64,000 nucleotides of DNA from Clostridium_AI sp964409685 (GTDB lineage: Bacteria; Bacillota; Clostridia; Lachnospirales; Lachnospiraceae), in assembly GCA_964409685.1 (NCBI GenBank), contig CAYPEJ010000019.1, forward strand, positions 25,100 through 89,099, read 5' to 3'. The notes under the pieces were generated by a model. The model was not told where the DNA came from. It did not search any database and saw only the letters and a program-made list of their open reading frames with translations. Positions within the stretch are counted from its first letter, which is position 1. Each line of letters starts with the position of its first letter. Position numbers and translations under genes: made by a program. Positions 34,776-43,999 of this stretch are shown here, piece by piece.

Positions 34776-36470
34776 ATGAAACCAAAATTTGGAATTTGTG
34801 GAAAGATCATGATAATAGTCATTATTATCAATTGGCTTTCCTGCTTTTCTCTAGGGGACGCATTTTTCACTTACGCAAAGAGTACATATGTTGAAACTAA
34901 CAAGGAAAACACTTTAAATTTAGTGCAATTGATTAGTTATGAGATGAATGGGGACATTGTTCAAACACTTAAAATGGATGACGATATGACTGCTAAATAC
35001 TCCAATATCACAGAGCAATTTGAATCTTTAGTGACAAACTCAACGTTAACAGATGCTTATATTCTTGGCATTCGTGATAACAAGCTTTGTTACTTGGTTT
35101 CAGACAATAAGATTAGCACAGAATGTGATTCATCTAATTCTTACATAGAAAAAGCATTTCAAGGTACAGCCTGTGTAACTAGTTCTGACTTTATAAAAAA
35201 TGTCGGATATCACATAAATTCTTATGCTCCTATTTATAATAGCAACGATGAGATCATCGGTGTCGTTTCTGCTGAGTATACTGCTTCTAGCATTATTTCC
35301 GTACTAAATAAATTGCGTATTCAAATTATGTTTTTTTGTTTTATCGCGGTTGTTATATCAAGCATCATTATTTATATAGTGATTAAACGAATTATAAAAC
35401 CGTTAATTACAGCTAACGATAGAATTAATGAATTAGTGGATAGTCAAGGGGATCTAACACAACAAATTCAGGTTCAAAGCAAAGATGAGACGGGAGTAAT
35501 CATCGAAGGTATCAATAAGTTTATACGCTATATACATACAATTATCGTTAATGTTTCTTCTTCTTCACAGAAACTTACAAATTCTGTCGAAACAACACAA
35601 CAAAGCCTTATGCAAAGTACAAAGGAATTTTCCTTGCTTTCCTCTACATTAGAAGAAATGAGTGCACAATTACAAGAATCTAGCTCTAGTATTACTTACA
35701 TCAACGAAGCTACGAATAATATGTATTGTTCTATCTTATCTATTCACGATAATATTGAAGCTGGAAATGATTTAGTAAACGAAATTAATTCTGCTTCTAA
35801 TGCTTTTAGAGTAGAAGCTGCTAACGATTCCGAAAAAGTGAAAAAGCTTTCCAAAGAAATCGAATTAACACTAATAGATCGCATTCAAAAGTCCAGAGCA
35901 GTTAATCAAATCTCTGAACTTGCCAACGCTATTGTAAATATTGCAGACCAAACAAATCTATTAGCTTTAAATGCTAACATTGAAGCGGCTAGAGCTGGCG
36001 AATGCGGAAAAGGTTTCTCCGTTGTTGCAGATGAGATTTCTAAATTGGCTTCTAACTCTGCGACAACTGCAAACGAAATTCAACATATAAGTGAAATTGT
36101 AACAACTTCAGTAAATGAACTGGCTTCCACTAGCCAAGATATGATTAACTTCCTAAATGATAAAACGTTGGCTGGTTATAATCGTTTAATTAAGACAGGT
36201 GAAATTTATAAAGAAGAAGCTATTAAGATTGAAGCAATGGTAAATGGTTTTCAAGAAAAAACAACTCAGATTGAAAATCAGATGAATTCTATTAAATCTT
36301 CTATGGAGACGGTATGTGATGCAATTGAGGGTAATACAATCGGCATTAGTAACATTACGAATTCCTCTGTAAAACTAGCTGAAATTTTGGAACATACAAG
36401 ACTAGAAGCAGATAAAAACTTAAATGTTTCCAAAGAACTAGAACAAGAGATTCATAAATTTGTAATTTAA
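34776..36470 (+). CDS. Methyl-accepting chemotaxis protein with single Cache-type sensor
   Basis: A 564-residue chemoreceptor. The first membrane helix is at about 8-30 (IMIIVIIINWLSCFSLGDAFF), the extracellular domain of about 150 residues looks like a single Cache fold (DAYILGIRDNKLCYLVSDN), and the second helix at about 182-206 leads to HAMP (RIIKPLITANDRINELV). The signalling tip reads NLLALNANIEAARAGECGKGFSVVADEISKLA. AGGAGG precedes ATG 34776; another ATG four bases upstream is out of frame and stops at once. Confidence 0.9.
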   Translation: MKPKFGICGKIMIIVIIINWLSCFSLGDAFFTYAKSTYVETNKENTLNLVQLISYEMNGDIVQTLKMDDDMTAKYSNITEQFESLVTNSTLTDAYILGIRDNKLCYLVSDNKISTECDSSNSYIEKAFQGTACVTSSDFIKNVGYHINSYAPIYNSNDEIIGVVSAEYTASSIISVLNKLRIQIMFFCFIAVVISSIIIYIVIKRIIKPLITANDRINELVDSQGDLTQQIQVQSKDETGVIIEGINKFIRYIHTIIVNVSSSSQKLTNSVETTQQSLMQSTKEFSLLSSTLEEMSAQLQESSSSITYINEATNNMYCSILSIHDNIEAGNDLVNEINSASNAFRVEAANDSEKVKKLSKEIELTLIDRIQKSRAVNQISELANAIVNIADQTNLLALNANIEAARAGECGKGFSVVADEISKLASNSATTANEIQHISEIVTTSVNELASTSQDMINFLNDKTLAGYNRLIKTGEIYKEEAIKIEAMVNGFQEKTTQIENQMNSIKSSMETVCDAIEGNTIGISNITNSSVKLAEILEHTRLEADKNLNVSKELEQEIHKFVI

Positions 36471-36535
36471 TCTTTTCGAATTTAGTTTTTACAACTTTAC
36501 AATTTACAATAAGAAATACTATTTTTTCTAATAAC

Positions 36536-36577
36536 AAAATACTGTGATAGTTGTGAATCTTCTATCACAGTATTTTT
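36536..36577. terminator. Terminator shared by convergent chemoreceptor and channel genes
   Basis: AAATACTGTGATAG (36537-36550) and CTATCACAGTATTT (36562-36575) form a perfect 14-base stem with TTT on the plus strand and a weaker T tract on the minus strand, so it can serve both genes. Confidence 0.75.
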
Positions 36578-36623
36578 ATCTAATTAATTAAATTATTCTA
36601 ATCATCTTCTGGATCTTTGATCT

Positions 36624-37532
36624 TTACTCTCCACTCAATTTTTCCTTTAATGCCAATACAGAACTGACAAATATCACAAGACACATTACACTCGTAGCTG
36701 CAATAATAACCGCCATACACTTGCTTTCCATTCGATAGGGAACAATATCACCATAACCAATCGTTGTAAATGATATCACCGTATAATAAAACAAATCAAA
36801 GTAGCTTACATTGCCTACTGTATTAGTACAAAGATATGCTTGTTCACATAAGTTCGCAATCATTACAACACCAAGATACAAATTCAACACAATAAGGATA
36901 ATTAATATCAATGCCCCTGCAATTACTATTTTTAATGGATACTTCTCTTCCACCTTATCTGTACAATATCTGCAATGGCTACATCGCATTGGTTCCATAC
37001 TGATATTCATAAGCATAATCATATTCATAGCATAGGATATTAGAAGTCCAACCAGTACTACTTCTGCACATGCTCTCATACTATTTGGAATATACCACAG
37101 AAAAAATGAATAAACTAATTGAATAAATGCAGAAACCATAAAACGAAAGCTTAACCTTCTACGTTTCTTTATAGTGGGCATTAAATTCTCTATCTTTGAG
37201 AAGATAAGCAATGGTAGTCCAAACAAAAAATATAATGTAATAATGGAGATGGTAAAAATGCAGGTCATTAAAAAAAATGTCCTAACTCTATTGGTGTTCC
37301 CAATATACAAACAGCTACGCTCATATGAAAAGACTGCAAGAAAGGCAAACACAATGCCAAGAGCCAATTTTATGAACGCAGCACCTGTTTTACTAGAACA
37401 TTTTAATAAATTATAATAAGCAATCTGTATGGATTGAAATAAGCGATTTACTGGGACCTTTTTATTTTCGAGGGATAAAAAGCCAAGTATTGTACCGATA
37501 ATCGTGATACTGTAAATAATAATTCGATTCAT
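36624..37532 (-). CDS. Potassium channel family protein
   Basis: A 302-residue membrane protein with about six hydrophobic segments. The last pair flanks a pore loop ending TTIGYGD (256-262), the potassium selectivity filter of two-TM Ion_trans_2 channels. Between the N-terminal helices and the pore a cytoplasmic loop holds RCSHCRYCTDK, a CxxCxxC cluster that could bind metal or sense redox state. No RCK domain is attached and none is encoded nearby, so gating is unclear. It is convergent with the chemoreceptor gene across a shared terminator. Confidence 0.85.
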   Translation of the reverse strand: MNRIIIYSITIIGTILGFLSLENKKVPVNRLFQSIQIAYYNLLKCSSKTGAAFIKLALGIVFAFLAVFSYERSCLYIGNTNRVRTFFLMTCIFTISIITLYFLFGLPLLIFSKIENLMPTIKKRRRLSFRFMVSAFIQLVYSFFLWYIPNSMRACAEVVLVGLLISYAMNMIMLMNISMEPMRCSHCRYCTDKVEEKYPLKIVIAGALILIILIVLNLYLGVVMIANLCEQAYLCTNTVGNVSYFDLFYYTVISFTTIGYGDIVPYRMESKCMAVIIAATSVMCLVIFVSSVLALKEKLSGE

Positions 37533-37660
37533 AAAATACCTCGTTTTTTTCTTACTTTCATATTATTCAGTATGACCGATTATTATTTCTATATCCTGAT
37601 TATCTTAGTATTTTATCTTGCTATGTTAGATTTTATGTTTTCGTATTCCACCACTCACCA

Positions 37661-38551
37661 TTATAATTTTTCTACTGGTACCCAGATACCACTTTCATAA
37701 TCTGCTGCGCTTCCATCCCCATTGGAATACCATTCAATATTGCATCCCATGGCAATCTTATATTCTGTGTTACCTGGTAACCATTCTTGAAATACAGCAG
37801 TGTTCACAGTTTGTAATGCTCCTGGCATTGGACCTACACAACGGAATTTTGCCCAATCCATATCTGGAAATTCAAATACTGTCATTCCTTCTGGAACAAC
37901 GCCACCTTGATAGGTTCCTGCAATTAAATAACGGAACTTTCCATCTTTTCCGATATCATCAATACATACGCCGTATTCACCGATACAACAATCCACGATT
38001 GTTTGTTCTAATTCATTGCTTGGTTGCTTTCCATTCATCAAAGGCATCATATAAGTTTTACTAAACTCATCCCAAAACTTTGGAATCTCCTCATAACCAG
38101 TTTCAAATGCTACTTCTTTTGCTAATCCAATTACTTTAAACCCTTTCATCTTTTCAACTACATAATCCATATCATTTCCTCCTTGAATTTGAATCTTTAT
38201 TTTTAATGGCAAGAATGTTTTAATCTTTCGTGCATCTCCTCGAAGCTGCATAGGCGAGCATCCGTGAAAGCGACTAAATGCCTTTGTAAAGCTTTCAGGT
38301 GTATCGTAACCGTATCGTAATGCTAGATCGATTACCTTTTCCTTTCCTGTGATCCACTCTAAGGCTGCTAAGTATAATCTTCGGTTGCGAATGTACTCCG
38401 CCAAGGAATACCCCGTCATAACCTTAAATCCTTTTTGAAGATAGACCGCTGATAGATTCACATGTTTTGCAATATCTTCAATTGTGATTTCTTCATATAA
38501 ATGTGCTTCCATGTAGGAAATTGCACCTCTTAAGCAGGATGTCCATTCCAT
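37661..38551 (-). CDS. AraC-family regulator with GyrI-like effector domain
   Basis: The 296-residue protein has an N-terminal AraC/XylS double helix-turn-helix (ITIEDIAKHVNLSAVYLQKGFKVMTGYSLAEYI, then KVIDLALRYGYDTPESFTKAFSRFHGCSP). The C-terminal 150 residues form a GyrI/AraC_E_bind-like ligand domain (DYVVEKMKGFKVIGLAKEV...). This Rob/BmrR-type layout implies activation by a small molecule, often a drug or metabolite. GGAGG at 38560-38564 selects ATG 38551; the frame is open for 30 more codons upstream. No obvious target operon is adjacent. Confidence 0.85.
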   Translation of the reverse strand: MEWTSCLRGAISYMEAHLYEEITIEDIAKHVNLSAVYLQKGFKVMTGYSLAEYIRNRRLYLAALEWITGKEKVIDLALRYGYDTPESFTKAFSRFHGCSPMQLRGDARKIKTFLPLKIKIQIQGGNDMDYVVEKMKGFKVIGLAKEVAFETGYEEIPKFWDEFSKTYMMPLMNGKQPSNELEQTIVDCCIGEYGVCIDDIGKDGKFRYLIAGTYQGGVVPEGMTVFEFPDMDWAKFRCVGPMPGALQTVNTAVFQEWLPGNTEYKIAMGCNIEWYSNGDGSAADYESGIWVPVEKL

Positions 38552-38654
38552 ATCTCTTACCTCCAAATACATCTTACTCCATTCAGAAAATGAAATCCTG
38601 TCATTTTCTACTTTGTTTTGTCCAAATTGTTCTTGATGCAACGTTTTATGTACA

Positions 38655-38685
38655 CAAAAAGGAAGGAATAAAAATTCCTCCCTTT
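38655..38685 (-). terminator. Terminator of the csoR-copA operon
   Basis: AAAGGAAGGAAT (38658-38669) pairs with ATTCCTCCCTTT (38674-38685) with one mismatch and a four-base loop. On the minus strand TTTTTG follows. It starts 45 bases past the copA stop. Confidence 0.75.
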
Positions 38686-38730
38686 GGAATCGCTGTTATC
38701 CAAACAACTACCACTATTTTACTACAAAAA

Positions 38731-41289
38731 CTATTGAATAGAAAGTACTTTGTAGTCTTGATCTTCAATGATTTTCTTAAGTTCTGCATCTTCAATGGAT
38801 GCATTTAATTTTAATACTGCTGTTCCTGCTTCGTGGCTTACTACTGCTTCATCCACTTGTGGAAGGTTTTCTAAACACTTCTTCACTCTTGCCTCACAGT
38901 GTCCACACATCATTCCTTCAATATGCATTGTCTTTTCCATTGTTTTTTCCTCCATTTTCTCATCCATATGATGACTTTCTTTTTTCTTTCTAATTACTTT
39001 TTTATCTTTACTTGCATCGTGTACCTTACATAAGTTCAGACGCAATGCATTAGTAACTACACAAAAACTAGATAAACTCATAGCCGCTGCACCAAACATA
39101 GGATTTAGTTCCAGATGAAATAACGGTATCCATACCCCTGCTGCTAACGGTATTCCAATGATATTATAGAAAAATGCCCAGAATAAATTTTCATGGATAT
39201 TTTTCAAAGTTGCTCTACTTAAGCGAATCGCTGCTGGTACATCACTTAATTTACTTTTCATCAGCACTATATCGGCTGCATCAATGGCAATATCGGTTCC
39301 TGCACCAATGGCAATTCCCATATCTGCCCTAGTAAGTGCAGGTGCATCATTGATTCCGTCACCTACCATTGCAACCTTGCCTTGCTTCATTAATTGACGA
39401 ATTACATTTTCCTTTCCATCAGGTAAAACTCCTGCGATTACTTCATCGACTCCTGCTTGCTTTCCAATGGCACGGGCAGTACGCTCATTATCCCCCGTTA
39501 ACATAACTACATGGATTCCCATATTTTTCAGTTCTTGAATTGCCCTAGGACTTTCTTCTTTCATTACATCTGCCACTGCAATGATTCCAAGGAACTTATT
39601 GTCTTTGGCAAAAAATAGAGGAGTCTTTCCTTCTTCTGCGAATGCCTCCGATTGACGTTTTACATCCTCTGGTATCGGAATGCAACTGGATATAAATTTA
39701 TAATTACCGCCCATAATAGGACTACCATTATACATTCCTTTTAATCCATTTCCCGGTAAGGCTTGAAACTCTTCTATTATAAGCTGGTCGATTTTTTGTT
39801 CCTTACCATACTGCAAAATTGCTTTTGCCAGTGGATGTTCACTCTTTTGCTCTAATCCGTTTGCATACAACAATAACATTTCTTCCGATACCCCCTCTGC
39901 TGGAAGAATATCCATCACTTTTGGTTCCCCTGTTGTAATCGTACCTGTTTTGTCTAATGCAACAATCTCCATTTTCCCTGCTTCTTCTAGAGAAACAGCT
40001 GTTTTAAACATAATACCATTCTTGGCACCTACTCCATTTCCAACCATTATGGCAACTGGAGTTGCTAAACCAAGTGCGCATGGACAACTAATTACTAATA
40101 CGGAGATTGCTCTTGCTAGTGAAAATCCAATCGTTTGTCCTGCCAACAACCATACAATTAAAGTGACTACTGCAATAGATATTACCGCTGGTACAAATAT
40201 TCCTGACACTTTATCGGCAACTTTTGCAATCGGTGCTTTTGTCGCTGCTGCATCCGTTACCATCTGAATAATCTGTGACAACGTTGTATCTTCACCAACT
40301 CGCTGTGCTTCGCATTTTAAATATCCCGATTGATTTAAGGTAGCTGCATAAACAGCATCTCCCACATTTTTATCTACTGGAATACTCTCGCCTGTTAATG
40401 CTGCTTCATTTACAGCACTACTACCTTCTAATACAATTCCATCCACAGATATATTTTCACCTGGTCGAACAGTAAAAATGTCACCTTTCTTTACTTCTTC
40501 GATGGAAACGGTCTGTTCCACACCATTTCGAATTACCGTTGCACTCTTTGGTGCTAAATTCATTAATCCTTTTAATGCATCTGTTGTTTTTCCTTTTGAA
40601 CGTGCCTCTAACATTTTACCAACGGTAATCAATGTTAAAATCATAGCAGCAGATTCAAAATAGAATTCATGCATATAGGACATTACGCCCTCCATATCCC
40701 CTTGCACTTGTGCATTGGTCATGGCAAATAGTGCGTAAGTACTATATACAAATGCTGCACTAGATCCTAATGCAACAAGAGTATCCATATTAGGTGAACC
40801 GTGGAATAAACTCTTAAAACCATTGATAAAAAACTTCTGATTGATCACCATTACAATAATAGTTAGTAATAACTGAACTAATCCCATTGCAATATGATTC
40901 TCTGCTAGAAATCTCGGCAAAGGCCATCCCCACATCATATGCCCCATAGATACATACATTAATATAATTAAGAAAGCTAAAGATGAAAGCAGTCTCTTTT
41001 TTAGCAACGGTGTTTCTTTATCCTTTAGCATATCATCATTGGAAGATATCCCTCCATTCATAGAAGAACCTTTGCTTCCCTGTGTTCTTGTTCCTTTAAC
41101 AGAAGCACCATAGCCCGCTTCCTCTACTGCCTTAATAATGCTTTCTGCTGATGCCGTACCCTCTACTCCCATAGAATTTGTAAGTAAACTGACGGAACAG
41201 GATGTAACACCATCCACTTTTCTTACAGCCTTCTCTACTCTCGAACTACAAGCGGCACAACTCATACCTGTTACTGAATATTGTTCCAT
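38731..41289 (-). CDS. copA: Copper-translocating P1B-type ATPase with N- and C-terminal HMA domains
   Basis: An 852-residue copper exporter. The N-terminal metal-binding domain has MSCAAC (C11, C14). The ATPase core shows TGES at 299-302, the transmembrane CPC motif at 402-404, the phosphorylated D446 in DKTGT, SEHPLA and GDGINDAP. After a charged linker rich in Lys, Glu and Met, a second HMA domain ends the protein with MMCGHC (C795, C798). This C-terminal module resembles a CopZ chaperone fused to the pump. The stop lies near a terminator and the start lies 9 bases after csoR, so the two genes are one operon under CsoR control. Confidence 0.95.
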   Translation of the reverse strand: MEQYSVTGMSCAACSSRVEKAVRKVDGVTSCSVSLLTNSMGVEGTASAESIIKAVEEAGYGASVKGTRTQGSKGSSMNGGISSNDDMLKDKETPLLKKRLLSSLAFLIILMYVSMGHMMWGWPLPRFLAENHIAMGLVQLLLTIIVMVINQKFFINGFKSLFHGSPNMDTLVALGSSAAFVYSTYALFAMTNAQVQGDMEGVMSYMHEFYFESAAMILTLITVGKMLEARSKGKTTDALKGLMNLAPKSATVIRNGVEQTVSIEEVKKGDIFTVRPGENISVDGIVLEGSSAVNEAALTGESIPVDKNVGDAVYAATLNQSGYLKCEAQRVGEDTTLSQIIQMVTDAAATKAPIAKVADKVSGIFVPAVISIAVVTLIVWLLAGQTIGFSLARAISVLVISCPCALGLATPVAIMVGNGVGAKNGIMFKTAVSLEEAGKMEIVALDKTGTITTGEPKVMDILPAEGVSEEMLLLYANGLEQKSEHPLAKAILQYGKEQKIDQLIIEEFQALPGNGLKGMYNGSPIMGGNYKFISSCIPIPEDVKRQSEAFAEEGKTPLFFAKDNKFLGIIAVADVMKEESPRAIQELKNMGIHVVMLTGDNERTARAIGKQAGVDEVIAGVLPDGKENVIRQLMKQGKVAMVGDGINDAPALTRADMGIAIGAGTDIAIDAADIVLMKSKLSDVPAAIRLSRATLKNIHENLFWAFFYNIIGIPLAAGVWIPLFHLELNPMFGAAAMSLSSFCVVTNALRLNLCKVHDASKDKKVIRKKKESHHMDEKMEEKTMEKTMHIEGMMCGHCEARVKKCLENLPQVDEAVVSHEAGTAVLKLNASIEDAELKKIIEDQDYKVLSIQ

Positions 41290-41298
41290 TTCCTCCTC

Positions 41299-41604
41299 CT
41301 ACTTCATAAGTTTTTGTAATAAAGATACTAATTCATCGACAGTTTCTTCTTTCCCCGCAATAATATCCTGACTAACACAAGTCTTTATATGATTGGCTAG
41401 TAATACCTTATTGAAACTGTTAAGTGCCGCATTTGCTGCTGCAACTTGTGTAATAATATCCGTACAATAGGCGTCCTTTTCTACCATTCCTTTAATTCCT
41501 CGAATCTGTCCTTCGATACGGTTTAATCGATTCATTAAATCTTTGTATTCTTTTTCTGTTCTTTGTTTTGTCTTGTGACAGCAACATTCTTTCTTTTCTT
41601 TCAT
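41299..41604 (-). CDS. csoR: CsoR-type copper-sensing repressor
   Basis: The 101-residue helical protein matches the CsoR/FrmR family: YKDLMNRLNRIEGQIRGIKGMVE is the DNA-binding helix, and the copper triad is Cys in AYCTDI with His and Cys in HIKTCV. The N-terminus adds a CCCHK cluster. When copper binds, CsoR leaves its operator. A perfect operator lies upstream. GGAAG sits before ATG 41604; an ATG at 41616 and a GTG at 41634 are also in frame, so the exact start is uncertain. Confidence 0.92.
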   Translation of the reverse strand: MKEKKECCCHKTKQRTEKEYKDLMNRLNRIEGQIRGIKGMVEKDAYCTDIITQVAAANAALNSFNKVLLANHIKTCVSQDIIAGKEETVDELVSLLQKLMK

Positions 41605-41645
41605 AATCTCTTCCATAATCAGATAATGCCTCACTTTCCTTGAAT

Positions 41646-41674
41646 ATTATATACCCCCTAGGGGTATATTTCAA
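41646..41674 (-). promoter_or_regulatory. csoR-copA promoter
   Basis: TTGAAA (41674-41669), a 17-base spacer and a perfect TATAAT (41651-41646) read toward csoR. The spacer is almost filled by the CsoR operator. Confidence 0.8.
41649..41669. promoter_or_regulatory. CsoR operator
   Basis: The inverted repeat TATACCCC-CTA-GGGGTATA, with one more matched A/T pair at each end, fits the GC-rich core with AT flanks known for CsoR operators. It lies between -35 and -10, so bound CsoR would block RNA polymerase directly. Confidence 0.85.
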
Positions 41675-41716
41675 GTACAAAATGTGCACGTCCATCCTGC
41701 CCCTGCTTTTAGAAGC

Positions 41717-41767
41717 TTTTTGATTCATAGGAAATATAGCGAAGCGAAATTTCCTATGAATCAAAAA
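41717..41767. repeat. Perfect 19-base inverted repeat without a T tail
   Basis: The two 19-base arms (41717-41735 and 41749-41767) pair perfectly around a 13-base loop containing GCGAAGCG. The outer ends are T5 and A5, so the T tract is inside the stem and neither strand has a normal terminator tail. It lies between the LysR 3' end and the csoR promoter. It may be a bidirectional terminator or a mobile palindromic element; only one copy is in the window. Confidence 0.7.
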
Positions 41768-41877
41768 AACTGCACACAAGCATTATTTACTCGTGTACAG
41801 CCCTTTATTCTCTTTCTATTCTGTAAAATTCTCTTTTCTACGTTTAAACTTTATAAATCGCGTTCCAAAAATAGTTC

Positions 41878-42789
41878 TCAACACATCCCCTGGTCCTTAA
41901 ATTTCGAAATCTCCTCCAAATATTTTTCTCCGAGAGGACTCAGTGAAACACCTTTTCTCTTTATATATCCAATGGACATTTTTTCATTAGAGTCTAACTT
42001 AACTGCGCAAAAATCAGAACCATTTAACTTCTCGCAAATAATTCCAGAGCATAACGTATATCCATTTAAACCAACCATAAGATTGAGCATCGTTCCTCTA
42101 TCATCTGCTTTAATCAAACGCTTATACTCATAAGTACTTAGTACCTCTTCTGCAAAATAAAACGAATTATTATCCCCTTGTTCAAACGCAAGACACGGAT
42201 ATTCATCTAATTCACTCAGTGATATCACGTTCTTGTCGGCAAGTGGATGCCCCTTCCATAAGTACACATAAATTCCACACTGTAAAATCTCAAAGAATTC
42301 TAAATTGAACTCATGAAAAAGTTTTGCTAATATCTGCTCATTAAATGAATTTTTATAAAGGATACCTATTTCACTTTTAAAATTTTTCACATCCTCAATC
42401 ACTTCATATGTTTTCGTTTCGTGAATTGCAAATTCATACTCATCCATGCCAAACTGCTTTACCATTTCTACAAATGCATTTACTGCAAAGCTATAGTGCT
42501 GCATGGAGACGCTGAACTTCTTTTTTCTTGTTTCCTGCTTTATGTATTTTGACTCAATCAACTGGTATTGTTCTACTACTTGCCTTGCATAACCAATGAA
42601 CTCTTTTCCTTCTACCGTTAACGTAATGCCTCGATTATTTCGTCGAAATAAAACTATCCCAATTTCCTCTTCTAATTCCTTTATAGAAGAGGATAAACTT
42701 GGTTGTGTAATGTATAGTTTCTTTGCAGCTTCGTTAAACGAATTACAACTTGCTACTGTAATAATATACTTTAACTGTGTTAGTGTCAT
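41878..42789 (-). CDS. LysR-family transcriptional regulator
   Basis: The 303-residue protein has the LysR N-terminal helix-turn-helix (MTLTQLKYIITVASCNSFNEAAKKLYITQPSLSSSIKELEEEIG) and a C-terminal substrate-binding-like domain of about 200 residues. Its ATG overlaps the glf stop (ATGA at 42789-42786), so it should be translated together with UDP-galactopyranose mutase. Local control of the glycan locus or glf is a reasonable inference, but LysR genes more often sit divergent from their targets. The effector is unknown. Confidence 0.88.
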   Translation of the reverse strand: MTLTQLKYIITVASCNSFNEAAKKLYITQPSLSSSIKELEEEIGIVLFRRNNRGITLTVEGKEFIGYARQVVEQYQLIESKYIKQETRKKKFSVSMQHYSFAVNAFVEMVKQFGMDEYEFAIHETKTYEVIEDVKNFKSEIGILYKNSFNEQILAKLFHEFNLEFFEILQCGIYVYLWKGHPLADKNVISLSELDEYPCLAFEQGDNNSFYFAEEVLSTYEYKRLIKADDRGTMLNLMVGLNGYTLCSGIICEKLNGSDFCAVKLDSNEKMSIGYIKRKGVSLSPLGEKYLEEISKFKDQGMC

Positions 42790-43901
42790 ACAATAAGCTC
42801 TTTTCTAACACAGTTAAGTGCTTCTGAAATAACATGATGCATATCAAAGTATTTGTACATACCTAATCTCCCACCAAAAATTACATTTTCTTCTTGTTCT
42901 GCAAGTTGTTTGTATTTCAAATATAAAGCATTATTTTTCTCATCGTTCATTGGATAATAAGGTTCATCACCACGTTTCCACTGTGCAGGGTACTCTTTGG
43001 TTACTACTGTCATTGGAACTGGATTCTGTCCCTGACACTGAAACTCAAAATGTTTATGTTCTATGATTCTTGTATATGGAATCTCATATTCCGTATAATT
43101 TACTACTGCATTTCCTTGAAAATTTTCCGTATCTAGTATTTCCGTTTCAAATTTTAAACTTCTATACTCCAATTCTCCAAAACAATAATCATAATACGCA
43201 TCTATCATTCCCGTAAATACAATTTTCTTAGCACTATGAATCAATTCTTCTCTATGTTCAAAATAATCTGTATCTAATTTTACATCAATACCATCTAGCA
43301 TCTTTTCAATGATTTGTGTATATCCGCCTATCGGAATTCCTTGATATCGATCATTAAAATAATTATTATCGTATACAAATCGAACGGGGAGCCTTTTGAT
43401 AATAAATGCTGGTAATTCCGTACAAGGTCTTCCCCATTGCTTACCTGTATACCCTTTTACTAATTTTTCATAAATATCAGTACCTACTAAAGAAATTGCC
43501 TGTTCTTCCAAATTTTTAGGTTCTTGAATTCCAGTTGCTTTGACCTGTTCTTCAATTTTCTTCTTTGCCTCTTCTGGAGTAAAGATCCCCCACATCTTTG
43601 CAAATGTGTTCATGTTAAATGGTAAATTGTATATCTCGTCACCGTATCTTGCTATTGGTGAATTTGTATATCTATTAAATTCTGCAAATTGTTGCACATA
43701 CTTCCAAACTTCCTCATTATCTGTATGAAATATATGTGCACCATATTTATGAACTTGTATTCCTTCCATTTCTTCTGTATATATATTCCCACCAATATGA
43801 CTGCGCTTGTCAATTACGAGCACCTTTTTCCCTGCCTTTGTTGCCTCATAAGAAAAAATCGCACCAAACAATCCAGTACCAACTACTAAATAATCGTACA
43901 T
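42786..43901 (-). CDS. glf: UDP-galactopyranose mutase
   Basis: The 371-residue flavoprotein has the N-terminal FAD dinucleotide fold (YLVVGTGLFGAIFSYEA and VLVIDKRSHIGGNIYTEE), the GYTGKQWGRPCTELP segment and a C-terminal NVIFGGRLGMYKYFDMH. It interconverts UDP-galactopyranose and UDP-galactofuranose, the donor for galactofuranose residues in cell-surface glycans. GGAGG at 43907-43911 selects ATG 43901. It lies downstream of the polysaccharide cluster but behind a terminator and a small gene. Confidence 0.95.
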   Translation of the reverse strand: MYDYLVVGTGLFGAIFSYEATKAGKKVLVIDKRSHIGGNIYTEEMEGIQVHKYGAHIFHTDNEEVWKYVQQFAEFNRYTNSPIARYGDEIYNLPFNMNTFAKMWGIFTPEEAKKKIEEQVKATGIQEPKNLEEQAISLVGTDIYEKLVKGYTGKQWGRPCTELPAFIIKRLPVRFVYDNNYFNDRYQGIPIGGYTQIIEKMLDGIDVKLDTDYFEHREELIHSAKKIVFTGMIDAYYDYCFGELEYRSLKFETEILDTENFQGNAVVNYTEYEIPYTRIIEHKHFEFQCQGQNPVPMTVVTKEYPAQWKRGDEPYYPMNDEKNNALYLKYKQLAEQEENVIFGGRLGMYKYFDMHHVISEALNCVRKELIV

Positions 43902-43999
43902 GTCAACCTCCAAAAATATAAAATCCCTTTATGACCTTTTTATTGGATTCCAAAACTATTTTACCCTTGATGGAAGTCTTCTTCAAGTTAAATTTTGAA

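Noticed and set aside
41492..41779. 95-codon minus-strand frame overlapping the 5' part of csoR and the hairpin
   Set aside because: It overlaps csoR in another frame, runs through the operator and hairpin, has no ribosome binding site and reads as low-quality protein.
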